From positions 22,567-86,566 of the forward strand of contig CAZXCB010000001.1 of the NCBI GenBank assembly GCA_964639075.1: a stretch of 64,000 nucleotides of DNA. The letters are read 5' to 3'. The DNA is from JAENVU01 sp964639075. Lineage in GTDB: Bacteria; Actinomycetota; Acidimicrobiia; IMCC26256; JAENVU01. Positions 17,656 through 26,286 of the stretch are shown here, one piece after another. Position 1 is the stretch's first letter. Each line of letters starts with the position of its first letter. The notes beneath the pieces were generated by a model. The model saw only the letters and a list, made by a program, of their open reading frames with translations, did not search any database and was not told where the DNA came from. The position numbers and the translations under genes were made by a program.

Positions 17656-19422
17656 CTAGGCCGGATCGGTGAAGGCGAGGTCGGCGACGGTGACGCTGCC
17701 GGACGCAGTCGGTCCGGCGACGAGCGCGACCGACCGGATCGCGTGCAGGTCCACCCCCGCGAACGCGCTGAGTGGGATCCGGACGGTCGCGTCGTAGAGC
17801 TTCGGCACCGAGAACGACGTCGTCGCGCCGGGCGGGTACCGCAGGGCCGGGCTGAAGCTCGCGATCGGCGCGAACGCGCGGCGACCCGCCGCGTCTTGCA
17901 GCCGCACGAACGCGTCCTGGCGCAGCCCGAGCAGGTTCAGCGGATTCGTGAACACGAGGCCGGCCCGCAACGTGAGCGCGCGGTAGCGCGCGACGTCACC
18001 CTTGGCCGCCGGGATGTCGAACTCGGCCCGCGCGCCGGGATCCGTCCACGTCAGTCGCAGCTGCGACAGACCGAGCGCCTGCGGCGCGAGGAAGCTGAAC
18101 GACGAGTGCGGTTCCTGCTCGCCGCCGAAGGAATCGTTCGAGAGGCAGAACGGGTACGGGAACGTCGCGCCGCACATCGCGACCTCCGAGAACCCGGTGA
18201 AGTGCACGTTCCCACCCGCGGTGTCGCGCAGCAACGCACTGCCGCTACGCATCCGGGCGACGTCGAGACGGGCTGTGCGTGACGCACCCGCGTGGTACGA
18301 CACCGAGACGTCGGAGTGCGCGATGCGCGTGAGCGACGGTGGACGCGCCGCCGAACCGTCGAGATACGGATCGAGCGCCTGCTCGCCACCGAGGTAGCGC
18401 CGGAAGAAGGTCGCGAAGACGATCGCACCGACCGCACGTTGCCCGGCGGCGTCGAGCCGCCCGGTGCTCGGCACTCCCGGTCCGCAGAACGGCTCCTCGG
18501 GGTCCCACCAGTCGTCGCCGCCGCCGGGATACGGCGGCGTCCAGGCGGAGTTGAAGAAGTTGTGGTCGGCGCCGTAGACGAGCACCGCGTGCTTCGGCGC
18601 GCTGTCGGTCGAGTCGGTGTAGCGGGCGTCGTCGTAGAAGTGGATGCCCTGGAGGTCCGACACGTCGCCGTCGCAGTACGGCAGCACCACCTCGAGCGCC
18701 ACGCGGTTGAGGACCACACGCGAGAAGTCGGTCGGCGCCAACGCGATCACGGCCCGGATCGAGTACGGCGAGCCGAACGCCTGGTTCAACGCCGCCGCCG
18801 CCACGACTCCCTCGCCACCCCGGCTGTGGCCCATCAGGCCGATGTTGCCCAGGTCGACGTGGCCGGCGAACTTCGTCCCGAACGGCGCACCGCCGGTGGT
18901 CTCCCACCTCCGCCAGAGATCGAGGTGGTGGAGCACGAGCTGACCCCGTGCGTTCGCGCCGAGGTCGGCCGCGGCGTCGTCGTTGTAGTTGATCGAGTTC
19001 GCGCTGATCGACGCGACGATGTAGCCGCGGGACGCGAGCAGGGTCGCGGCGTCGGCGTAGCCGCGGTGGCTCGCGATCGGGACCCGCCCGGGGCCGCACG
19101 GCCACTCGAAGTACGGCACCCGGGTCGCCGGGTCGAAGCAGGTCAGATGCCGACCGTGCAGGAAGACCACCAACGGGAACGTCCCGTTCAGCGCGCGCGG
19201 GTAGTACACCCGGGCACGCACCTCGACCGGCGCCGGGAACCCGTTCGGCGTGAACGCGGTGTCGCCGAAGCCGTAGTCGGCGACGCCCACCGGGTACGCG
19301 CCCGCGAGCCCGGGATCCGGCGGTGACGCGGCCGGCGCCGCCGCGGTGGTGCCGAGCGCGCCGACGAGGCCGACGACGACGGCGACCGCGATCACCACGC
19401 GCCGGAGCCGCGCGCCGCTCAC
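17656..19422 (-). CDS. Secreted alpha/beta-hydrolase
   Basis: This 588-residue protein starts at a GTG that overlaps the stop of the upstream gene (GTGA). It has a hydrophobic signal segment, then an alpha/beta-hydrolase core: TFPLVVFLHGRHLTCFDPA (oxyanion region), LASRGYIVASISANSIN, and the nucleophile elbow GLMGHSRGGEGVV (Ser in GHSRG). The C-terminal 200 residues look like a beta-sandwich accessory domain. Family members are esterases or lipases acting outside the cell, sometimes on polymers; the substrate is unknown. A 1439-codon open frame in this phase continuing to 21975 is a high-GC artefact. Confidence 0.82.
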   Translation of the reverse strand: MSGARLRRVVIAVAVVVGLVGALGTTAAAPAASPPDPGLAGAYPVGVADYGFGDTAFTPNGFPAPVEVRARVYYPRALNGTFPLVVFLHGRHLTCFDPATRVPYFEWPCGPGRVPIASHRGYADAATLLASRGYIVASISANSINYNDDAAADLGANARGQLVLHHLDLWRRWETTGGAPFGTKFAGHVDLGNIGLMGHSRGGEGVVAAAALNQAFGSPYSIRAVIALAPTDFSRVVLNRVALEVVLPYCDGDVSDLQGIHFYDDARYTDSTDSAPKHAVLVYGADHNFFNSAWTPPYPGGGDDWWDPEEPFCGPGVPSTGRLDAAGQRAVGAIVFATFFRRYLGGEQALDPYLDGSAARPPSLTRIAHSDVSVSYHAGASRTARLDVARMRSGSALLRDTAGGNVHFTGFSEVAMCGATFPYPFCLSNDSFGGEQEPHSSFSFLAPQALGLSQLRLTWTDPGARAEFDIPAAKGDVARYRALTLRAGLVFTNPLNLLGLRQDAFVRLQDAAGRRAFAPIASFSPALRYPPGATTSFSVPKLYDATVRIPLSAFAGVDLHAIRSVALVAGPTASGSVTVADLAFTDPA

Positions 19423-19904
19423 CCCACCACCACCGCGATCGTCCGGGCACCGGACTGCGGGCCGTTCTCGCCGTAGCTCCAGGTGACCTGCGCGCCGACG
19501 CGCAGCCACGACCGGTCGAAGCTGACCGTCGACGCCGCGGAGAGGTCGGGGCTCGGACGCGCCCGTCCGATGACGCGACCGTCGACGCGCACGACGATCG
19601 GCATGGCCCGCACCGCGAACGGTCCCCCGTGCAGCGTGAGTCGCAGCGGTGCCGTGGACGCGCCCTCCGACGGCGCCGGCGCCTCGACCGCTTCGACGGA
19701 GACGCCGTCGCCGGTGGCGACGACCGCGCCGGGCGCCGCGAGACCCTCGGTGGTCCGCTGCGCCTGCGCCGCGTCGGGAGGTGGAGGGACGCGGTCGCCG
19801 ATCGGCCCGCCCGGGTCGTCGTTCGCACCCGCGGTCGCGAGCCCGACCGTCACGAGCACCGCCGCGACCACCCCGATCCCCGTCGCCAGCACGCTGCGTC
19901 GCAT
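19419..19904 (-). CDS. Exported or anchored hypothetical protein
   Basis: This 161-residue protein has an N-terminal hydrophobic segment (MRRSVLATGIGVVAAVLVTV) serving as signal or anchor, a Pro/Ala-rich linker, and a C-terminal beta-rich domain of about 85 residues (RLTLHGGPFAVRAMPIVVRV through WSYGENGPQSGARTIAV). No family is recognised. GGGGGAGGG lies before the ATG. Its stop overlaps the GTG of the secreted hydrolase gene, so the two proteins are co-translated and may work together outside the cell. Confidence 0.7.
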   Translation of the reverse strand: MRRSVLATGIGVVAAVLVTVGLATAGANDDPGGPIGDRVPPPPDAAQAQRTTEGLAAPGAVVATGDGVSVEAVEAPAPSEGASTAPLRLTLHGGPFAVRAMPIVVRVDGRVIGRARPSPDLSAASTVSFDRSWLRVGAQVTWSYGENGPQSGARTIAVVVG

Positions 19905-20009
19905 CGGCCCTCCCCCGAACCGATCGGGGCCTGCCACCCTCGACTGGTCGCCCACTCGGATCGCCGAGGTTGGCAGCCGCACCGCCGCCGCGCAAGACGG
20001 CCGCGCGGC

Positions 20010-21644
20010 TCAGGCCGTCGAGACGGCCTCGGATGGAGGTGCGGCAGGCCGCATCGGGAGCCCGCGGCTGAAGAACAGCGCGACGAGCGCGAGCACGGCG
20101 AGCACCGACAAGGAGGCGCGGAGTCCGTCGATGCGCGCCTGCGCGTTCTCGTCGACGATCTCGGCCGCGGTCTCGTCGCTCACCCCCGCGTCCACCAACG
20201 CGGCCTCGAGGTCGGCGTCGGAGACGAACGGCACGCCGCTCTCGAGCTGCACCTGCGCCTGCGAGCTGAGGTCGTCGGGGACGGCCGGGTTGCTCTCGAT
20301 GCCGGTGAAGAACGACGCCGTCAGCGCGGACATCAGGACCGCGCCCGCGAGCGCGGTGCCGATCGAGATGCCCAGGTTGGATGCCGTGTTCTGGAGCCCG
20401 CCCACCTCGCCGCTCTGCTCGTCGGAGACCGACGAGACCGTGACCGCCCCGAGCTGTGACGCCAACGCGCCGATGCCGAGACCGGCCAGGAGCATCGGCC
20501 ACGTGGTGATCTCCGGCCCGGCCCCGATGTCGAGCAGGGCGACGAAGACGACCAGGCCGAGGAACAACCCGGTGAAGCCGATCTGGGACACCCGCCGCGG
20601 CGAGGCCTGCGGGAACAGCTTCGGGACCCCGACCGCGGCGATCACGAGGGTCACCGACAAGGGCAGGAGCCGCACGCCCGTGTCGATCGCGCTGAGGCCG
20701 AGGGCGATGGACAGGAACAGCGGCACCGCGAAGAACAGTCCGGCCTGGAGCAGGTACTGGAAGAAGAACGCGACCAGACCGGCGCGGAGCAGCGCCACGC
20801 GCAGGATCGCCGGGTCGAGCAGCGCGGGCTTGCCGGCGTCGCGGCGGTGCTGCTCCCACGCGAGGAACCCGAGCAGCACTGCGCCGCCGCCGAGCAGGAG
20901 CCAGATCACGGGCGAGACGCCCAACCACGTCGGCGCGCCGGACTTGGGCTGCACGAAGCCCCACGTACCCGAGCGCAGGATGCCGTAGACGATCAGGCCC
21001 AGCCCGAGCGCGGAGAGTGCCGTGCCGACGAGGTCGAGGCGCGCGCCCTCTTCCTTCGGCGTGTCGGCCGTGCGCCGGTTCAGCAGGAGGACCACGCCGA
21101 TGATGAGGACCTCGCCCACGAACACGTAGCGCCACGACCAGTACGTGGTGAACAGCCCACCGATCAGCGGGCCGACCCCGACCGCGATCGCACCGCCGAC
21201 GGCGACGAGCCCGTAGGCCTTGGGGCGCGCGGGCGTGTCGAAGTTCGACGCGACCAGTGCCACGATCGCCGGGAGCACGAGCGCCGCGCCGGTGCCCTCG
21301 AGGAACGACCAGCCGAACAGCATGACCGGGAGGTTCGGCGAGATCGCCGTGATGAACGATCCGCACCCGTAGATCACACAGCCGATCGCGAACGCGCGCT
21401 TGCGACCGAGGATCTGACCCATCCGCCCGCCCGTGATCATCAACGATGCCATCACCAACGTGTACAGCGTGATCGCGGTCTGGATGCCGGTCACCGTCGT
21501 CCCGAGGTCCTTGGCGACCGTCGCGATCGACACGTTCATGACCGACGAGTCCAGGATCATCACGAACTGGGCCGACGCGAGCGTCAGCAGCACGAGCCTG
21601 GCCGCGGCGCTCGGGCCGGCGGTCGTTGCATTCGTGTCGGTCAA
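20010..21644 (-). CDS. MFS transporter, DHA2 (14-helix) drug:H+ antiporter type
   Basis: This 544-residue protein starts at a TTG with GGAGG seven bases upstream. It begins with LVLLTLASAQFVMILDSSVMNVS, the D.S.VNVA signature of the DHA2/EmrB-QacA group, followed by GGRMGQILGRKRAF (motif A) and LEGTGAALVLPAI (motif C-like). About 14 membrane segments are predictable, plus an insert of about 90 residues before the last helix that is charged and possibly extracellular. It likely exports lipophilic compounds. The divergent carotenoid oxygenase is 122 bases away; no regulator adjoins. Confidence 0.88.
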   Translation of the reverse strand: MTDTNATTAGPSAAARLVLLTLASAQFVMILDSSVMNVSIATVAKDLGTTVTGIQTAITLYTLVMASLMITGGRMGQILGRKRAFAIGCVIYGCGSFITAISPNLPVMLFGWSFLEGTGAALVLPAIVALVASNFDTPARPKAYGLVAVGGAIAVGVGPLIGGLFTTYWSWRYVFVGEVLIIGVVLLLNRRTADTPKEEGARLDLVGTALSALGLGLIVYGILRSGTWGFVQPKSGAPTWLGVSPVIWLLLGGGAVLLGFLAWEQHRRDAGKPALLDPAILRVALLRAGLVAFFFQYLLQAGLFFAVPLFLSIALGLSAIDTGVRLLPLSVTLVIAAVGVPKLFPQASPRRVSQIGFTGLFLGLVVFVALLDIGAGPEITTWPMLLAGLGIGALASQLGAVTVSSVSDEQSGEVGGLQNTASNLGISIGTALAGAVLMSALTASFFTGIESNPAVPDDLSSQAQVQLESGVPFVSDADLEAALVDAGVSDETAAEIVDENAQARIDGLRASLSVLAVLALVALFFSRGLPMRPAAPPSEAVSTA

Positions 21645-21766
21645 GCGGGCCTCCGCGGGCCGGGTTCGGAGCGTCGCCCTGGGTGGCGGCCGGCACACAG
21701 TACGCGCGGGCCCGCGCCGGCGGCGGCCGCAGTACATTGCCCACTCCGGTCACCGAGGGGGCACGT

Positions 21767-23269
21767 GTGAGCAGCGACATCAGCCGGCGCGACATCCTCC
21801 GCTGGTCATTGCTCGGCGGCGCCGCGATCCCGATGACGTCGCTGCTGGCCGCGTGCGGCGGCGACGGCACGTCCTCGGCCACTCGGCGCCAGCCAGTTCC
21901 CGGCGGTCCGACCACGACCTCCGTCTCCGGAACGACCGACGCGTGGTGGCTGCAGGGGAACTTCGCCCCCGTCACCCGGGAGGTGGAGGCGTTCGACCTC
22001 GAGGTGGTCGCGGGGGCGATCCCGCCGACGTTGCGCGGCCTCTACGTGCGCAACGGCTCGAATCCCCAGTCGGGCGACTCGACGCACTGGTTCTTCGGCG
22101 ACGGCATGGTGCACGGCGTCAAGCTCGAGGACGGCACGGCCGCGTGGTACCGCAACCGCTACGTGCGCACCGCGTTGTACGAGTCGAGGACCGGTTTCGG
22201 TGAGGGTCCTCCCGGCGGCGCGGCGAACCAGTCGAACGTCTCGGCGATCTGGCACGGGGGTCGACTGCTCACCAGCGGCGAGGTCGGCCTGCCGTTCGAG
22301 CTGTCGACCGCGGATCTCGGCACGATCGGCACCCACGACTTCGGCGGTCGCCTCACCACCGCGTTCACCGCCCACCCGAAGGTGGATCCGGCGACCGGTC
22401 GGCTCCACTTCTTCGGCTACGGGTTCACGCCGCCCTACCTCACGTACCACGTTGCTGCGCCCGACGGCACGTTGGTCTCGAGCACCGAGGTGCCCGTCGG
22501 CGCGTCCACGATGATCCACGACTTCACGATCACCGAGACCGACGCCGTGTTCTGGGAGCTCCCGGTGCTGTTCGACCTCGAGGCCGCGACCAGGTGGATC
22601 CGGGACAAGAGCTCCGGCGTCTTCCCGTACCGGTGGGCACCCGAGTACGGCGCACGCATCGGTGTGATGCCGCTCGACGGGCCCGGGACCGCGATCCGAT
22701 GGTTCGACATCGACCCGTGCTACGTGTTCCACGGCGTGAACGCGCATCGCTCCGGGGACGACGTCGTGCTCGACGTGTGCCGGCTCTCCTCGATGTTCGC
22801 GCCGAACCAGCGGCTCGGCGGCGACCTGAGCCTCCGGCGATGGACGGTCGACACCGTGCGGGGCTCCGTGCGCGACGAGGTCGTCGACGCCGACCGACCG
22901 GGTGAGCTCCCGTCACGGGACCCGCGCCGCGTCGGGCGCAAGCAGCGCTACGGCTACTTCGTGCAGACGCGCGACAACCCCGACACCGTGGACCTCGGTG
23001 GCCTGGTCAAGCGCGACTACCGCACCGGCCGGGTCGAGACCTGGGACCCGGGGCCGTCGGGGCACACCGGCGAGTGGCTCTTCGTCCCCGACGGCAGCTC
23101 GGCGGACGAGGACGCCGGCTACCTGCTCACCTTCCTCTACGACGACACCCGCCGTACGAGCCAGCTCGTGATCGTGGACGCGACCGACGTCCGCGCGGGC
23201 CCCGTCGCGCGCATCGCGATCCCCCAGCGGGTCCCCTATGGCTTCCACGCCACGTGGGTCGAGGCCTGA
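21767..23269 (+). CDS. Carotenoid cleavage oxygenase (RPE65/CCD family), exported
   Basis: This 500-residue protein starts at GTG with GAGGGGG upstream. The N-terminus SSDISRRDILRWSLLGG has a twin-arginine motif, then a lipobox-like LLAACG, so the enzyme is probably folded in the cytoplasm, exported by Tat and lipid-anchored. CCD features include GLYVRNGSNPQSGDSTHWFFG, TAHPKVDPATGRLHFFGYGF, STMIHDFTITE and FHGVNAHR, supplying the four iron-binding histidines. Family members cleave carotenoids, apocarotenoids or stilbenoids with O2. Export of a CCD-type enzyme is uncommon and suggests an extracellular aromatic or polyene substrate. Confidence 0.87.
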   Translation: MSSDISRRDILRWSLLGGAAIPMTSLLAACGGDGTSSATRRQPVPGGPTTTSVSGTTDAWWLQGNFAPVTREVEAFDLEVVAGAIPPTLRGLYVRNGSNPQSGDSTHWFFGDGMVHGVKLEDGTAAWYRNRYVRTALYESRTGFGEGPPGGAANQSNVSAIWHGGRLLTSGEVGLPFELSTADLGTIGTHDFGGRLTTAFTAHPKVDPATGRLHFFGYGFTPPYLTYHVAAPDGTLVSSTEVPVGASTMIHDFTITETDAVFWELPVLFDLEAATRWIRDKSSGVFPYRWAPEYGARIGVMPLDGPGTAIRWFDIDPCYVFHGVNAHRSGDDVVLDVCRLSSMFAPNQRLGGDLSLRRWTVDTVRGSVRDEVVDADRPGELPSRDPRRVGRKQRYGYFVQTRDNPDTVDLGGLVKRDYRTGRVETWDPGPSGHTGEWLFVPDGSSADEDAGYLLTFLYDDTRRTSQLVIVDATDVRAGPVARIAIPQRVPYGFHATWVEA

Positions 23270-23299
23270 ACGGACGACGCCGGGACGATCAACGGACGC

Positions 23300-23333
23300 G
23301 ACGGGGCGCGGGACTCGCGTCCCGCGCCCCGTC
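23300..23333. terminator. Perfect 15-bp stem, bidirectional terminator
   Basis: Arms 23300-23314 and 23319-23333 are perfectly complementary with a TCGC tetraloop. The element lies between convergent genes, 31 bases after the carotenoid oxygenase stop and 31 bases from the SGNH hydrolase stop. It has no T-tract, but the stem strength and central position support a shared terminator. Confidence 0.8.
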
Positions 23334-23363
23334 TCGTCTCGTCGACGGATCCCTCGGCGTCGA

Positions 23364-24572
23364 TCAGCCGAAGCTCATGTTCGGCTCGCCCCGTGCGTTC
23401 AGGCCCGTCCCCGGCGTGCACGCACCGCCGCGCGGCGTCCCGCTGTTGTAGGCCTGACGGACGCAGTTGCGCATCGCGAGCTGACCCCAGTAGCTCGCGT
23501 GGAAGTCCTCCTGGAGCTGGTACGGACCGAACAGCGTCGACGTCGTGCGGATCTGGCTGACCCACTCCGTCTTGTCCGACGCGCCCGCGGCCGTCCAGGA
23601 CGACACGCCCTTCTCCTCGAGCAGACCCACCGTCTTCTCGCAGAGGCGGTGCCCGACGAGCGCGTTCTGAGCGTCGAGGATCTTCGTGTTGCTCAGCGCG
23701 GCCTGCGTCACCGCGTTGCGGACCGAGGTGTTGAACGCGGCGAGCGCGGTGCTGTTCGCCCAGTTGGCATCCGCGTTCCATACGCCGCACCCACCGGTGC
23801 TCTGGCGCGTGTAGCCGGATTCGGAGTACCGGATCCCCGTGCCGTTCGGGAGCGGCGACCAGTACGTCTGCACCATCAACGTGTACTGGGAGTCGGCGTA
23901 GCCGGCGTTCGCCATCGCCTGGCGGATGTTGAGGATGCCGTTCTTGATGTTGGTGGTCTGGGCCGTCTTGTTGGCGGTGGTGAAGTTGGCGGTCACGCTC
24001 GAGTCGTCGTTGCAGTAGTTCTTCCACCATGTCGGCGACGTGAGGAAGTCGACGACGCAGCTCTGGATCAGGTCCGCGAAGTGGTAGTTGTTCGCGCCGA
24101 TCAGGATCATGACCATCTTCACGTTGTGCGTCGCCGCGAAGCTCTGCAGCGCCAACGCCTGGCCCTGGCCTGCCGACCCGTTGTAGAAGTCGAGACCCGG
24201 CTTGAAGTCGCTCCCGCTCGCGTCGGTGGAGGTTTTGGCTCCTGAGCACGCGAGGTTCTGGCTGTTCACGCCGCCGCCGATGTGGATCTGCGCCGACTTC
24301 GAGCGGTGGCAGCCGCGGATCGTCTCCGCGGTGTTCGCGGCGTTGTCGTAGTACGCGGTGGAACCGAGCGCGTCGACCGTCGACGGGCTCCCGTTGGTGT
24401 TCCCGGCCCAGCGGCCGGCTTCACCCGAGATCGCGGAGTCGCCGACGCTCACGACCCACGGCGTGCCCGCGCCAGGGCCGTCGGCGGCGGCCGGACCGGA
24501 GCCGACTGCGGCGAGACCGCCCGCACTCATCACCACTGCCGCGAGCGCGACAGTCAGACGTCGTCTTCTCAT
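23364..24572 (-). CDS. Secreted SGNH/GDSL-type hydrolase
   Basis: This 402-residue protein has a signal peptide (MRRRRLTVALAAVVMSAGG ending PAAADG). The catalytic block I is WVVSVGDSAISGEAGRW (GDS Ser), block III MVMILIGANNYHFADLI (GxN), and a late DFHASYWGQ could supply the Asp/His pair. Ten or so cysteines suggest disulfides. This matches extracellular actinobacterial esterases of the SGNH superfamily; the substrate (lipid, polysaccharide ester) is unknown. GGGGGG precedes the ATG at 24572. Confidence 0.85.
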   Translation of the reverse strand: MRRRRLTVALAAVVMSAGGLAAVGSGPAAADGPGAGTPWVVSVGDSAISGEAGRWAGNTNGSPSTVDALGSTAYYDNAANTAETIRGCHRSKSAQIHIGGGVNSQNLACSGAKTSTDASGSDFKPGLDFYNGSAGQGQALALQSFAATHNVKMVMILIGANNYHFADLIQSCVVDFLTSPTWWKNYCNDDSSVTANFTTANKTAQTTNIKNGILNIRQAMANAGYADSQYTLMVQTYWSPLPNGTGIRYSESGYTRQSTGGCGVWNADANWANSTALAAFNTSVRNAVTQAALSNTKILDAQNALVGHRLCEKTVGLLEEKGVSSWTAAGASDKTEWVSQIRTTSTLFGPYQLQEDFHASYWGQLAMRNCVRQAYNSGTPRGGACTPGTGLNARGEPNMSFG

Positions 24573-24694
24573 CTGTGATCCCCCCGGGTCACCAGGCCGC
24601 AACCGAACGTGCGGCGCCCGGCGTGGAATCTAGGGAACCCGACAGCAGGTGTCACGGACTCCCGAGCCGCTCACCGACCGCGGCGGCCGGCCGG

Positions 24695-25519
24695 TCAGCG
24701 ACCGAGCAGGAACTCGACGATCGGGGTCGCGGCCGGAAACGACTTCGTCACGCCGGCGCTGAAGTAGCCCGAGTCGGTGACCATCGTGGTGCCGGTCACC
24801 GCGACCGCGGCGTCGCTGCACAGGAAGACGAGCGGGTAGGCCTGCTCCAGCGGGGTCGCCGCATCGACACCGACCGCGGCGCGGTAGTCGGACCCGAACC
24901 CGAGCCACATCTCCTTGTTGGCCTGGGCGAGCGGTGTGTCGGTGGGGCCGGGACAGATCGCGTTGATCCGGATCCCCTGCTCGAGCAACGCCATCGCCTC
25001 GCGCGCGACGTAGGCACAGATCGCCTGCTTGCTCCACATGTAGTCGGCCTTGCCCTGCTCCTGTGCCCACCGCGCGGCCGCCTCGAAGTCGGTGATGTCG
25101 AGGTACTCCTCGAGGAGCAGGAGGTTCGGTTCCCACCCGAGGCCCGCCGCCGACGAGATGAACCCGATGGCGGAGCCGCGGGCGAGCATGCCCTTCGAGC
25201 GGAGTCGATCGATGAGATACCGGTGCCCGATGAAGTTGATCTTCTCGATGTTCGGCGTTCCGTCGGCGACGCCGGCGCACGAGAAGAGCGCGTCCACGGG
25301 CCCGCCGCACTCCTCGACCGCGGCGTCGATCGAAGCCGGGTCGGCCAGGTTCACGTGGATCGCCGTCGCACCCGGCAGCGAGATCTCGGCAAAGTCCATC
25401 GCGACGACCTCCGCGCCCGCGTCCTGCACGAGCGTCGCGACGGCCGCCCCCATCCCGCTGGCACCACCGACCACGAGGGCACGCTTGCCGTCGTAGCGAA
25501 AGGCGCTGAACAGTGCCAT
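24695..25519 (-). CDS. Short-chain dehydrogenase/reductase (SDR)
   Basis: This 274-residue protein has the NAD(P)-binding motif ALVVGGASGMGAAVA near residue 14 and MDFAE after strand 2, whose acidic residue suggests NAD(H). The active-site Ser lies in AIGFISSAAGLG, with YMWSKQAICAYV supplying the catalytic Tyr and Lys. INAICPGPTDTPLA follows. It resembles 3-alpha(or 20-beta)-hydroxysteroid dehydrogenase-like SDRs, which have a split pattern with a long insert before the YxxxK. AGGAGAGGA precedes the ATG. The substrate is not determinable. Confidence 0.88.
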   Translation of the reverse strand: MALFSAFRYDGKRALVVGGASGMGAAVATLVQDAGAEVVAMDFAEISLPGATAIHVNLADPASIDAAVEECGGPVDALFSCAGVADGTPNIEKINFIGHRYLIDRLRSKGMLARGSAIGFISSAAGLGWEPNLLLLEEYLDITDFEAAARWAQEQGKADYMWSKQAICAYVAREAMALLEQGIRINAICPGPTDTPLAQANKEMWLGFGSDYRAAVGVDAATPLEQAYPLVFLCSDAAVAVTGTTMVTDSGYFSAGVTKSFPAATPIVEFLLGR

Positions 25520-25620
25520 GGTCGTCCTCTCCTCGTTCGCGCCGCGGCGCAGGGACCGGGAGTGTGTCACGCGTGCCGGGGGGAGCCTCAACCTCGCGAC
25601 CACCGACGGTGGCGGGTGGC

Positions 25621-25644
25621 GCGCTCGTCGGGCTCGACGAGCGC
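25621..25644. repeat. Perfect 10-bp inverted repeat in a divergent promoter region
   Basis: GCGCTCGTCG and CGACGAGCGC flank a GGCT tetraloop, about 100 bases upstream of the SDR gene and 60 upstream of the next plus-strand gene. It sits between two divergent starts, so termination of either gene is not its obvious job. It may be an operator or a leader hairpin. Confidence 0.45.
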
Positions 25645-25702
25645 GGCGATCCCCGACGGGCGCGGACCCGGTCGGGACTGGGGAATCGTCCGGGAGCGGG
25701 GC

Positions 25703-26137
25703 ATGATAGGAGGCGTGCAGATCGAACTCGGACCGTGCTCGCCGGGCAGCGCCCGGGCCTGGGTCGAGTACGCGACGAGCACGCTCGAGCTGCTGCGCGC
25801 GCTCCCCGACGGCCAGCTTCCTGCCCACGCGCTCGACTCCTTCACCGAGCTCCTCGACCAGTGGCGCCCGATCGCGATGCGGCCGGAGCCGTTCCGATGG
25901 TCGGCCGAGCTGCCGTCGGAGCAGGTGCAGTACCTCCTCCACGCCCTCTACGTCGCCGGCACGGTCGTCGAGACCGAAGCGGAGTCCGGTCGGGCCGAGC
26001 TCCGCCCCGCCGCGGCCGACGAGTTCCACATCGTCCTCGTCCACGAGGCGTTGGCCGCGCTCGAGCACGGGAACGACGCCGACGCCCAGTTCGTCGCGCA
26101 GATGCGCAACGTCTGGGACATCGCCCGACGCGACTGA
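25703..26137 (+). CDS. Hypothetical protein, small and acidic
   Basis: This is a 144-residue soluble protein with no signal or membrane segment. It begins MIGGVQIELGPCSPGSARAW and is predicted mostly helical (WVEYATSTLELLRALPDGQ, VQYLLHALYVAGTVVE). Third-position GC is high throughout, supporting coding. I recognise no family. The ATG at 25703 has GGAG seven bases upstream; the in-frame GTG at 25715 has AGGAGG only one base away, which is too close. Confidence 0.65.
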   Translation: MIGGVQIELGPCSPGSARAWVEYATSTLELLRALPDGQLPAHALDSFTELLDQWRPIAMRPEPFRWSAELPSEQVQYLLHALYVAGTVVETEAESGRAELRPAAADEFHIVLVHEALAALEHGNDADAQFVAQMRNVWDIARRD

Positions 26138-26193
26138 GGGATGGCGGGTCGGCCGCGGTGCAGGCCCGCGACCCGCGAGATGGCGTTGCGCAG

Positions 26194-26286
26194 ATGACCG
26201 AGTGGGAGGTCGACCGGGAGCACGCGACACTCTCCCCCACCTCGGCGGTGCGCGGCTGGGAGCGGCTCCCCGTGCTCACGCCGTGA
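26194..26286 (+). pseudogene. Possible gene remnant ending at the TetR start
   Basis: This is a 30-codon tail starting MTEWEVDREHATL and ending GWERLPVLTP, with nearly perfect G/C third positions and a stop that overlaps the GTG at 26283 (GTGA). It looks like the C-terminal end of a larger coupled protein whose 5' part is missing. No family was identified. It may also be a real short ORF. Confidence 0.25.

Noticed and set aside
17656..21975. 1439-codon minus-strand open frame as one giant protein
   Set aside because: Only the last 588 codons are recognisable (hydrolase). The rest is Arg-rich shadow of the DHA2 transporter and another minus-strand gene in different frames.
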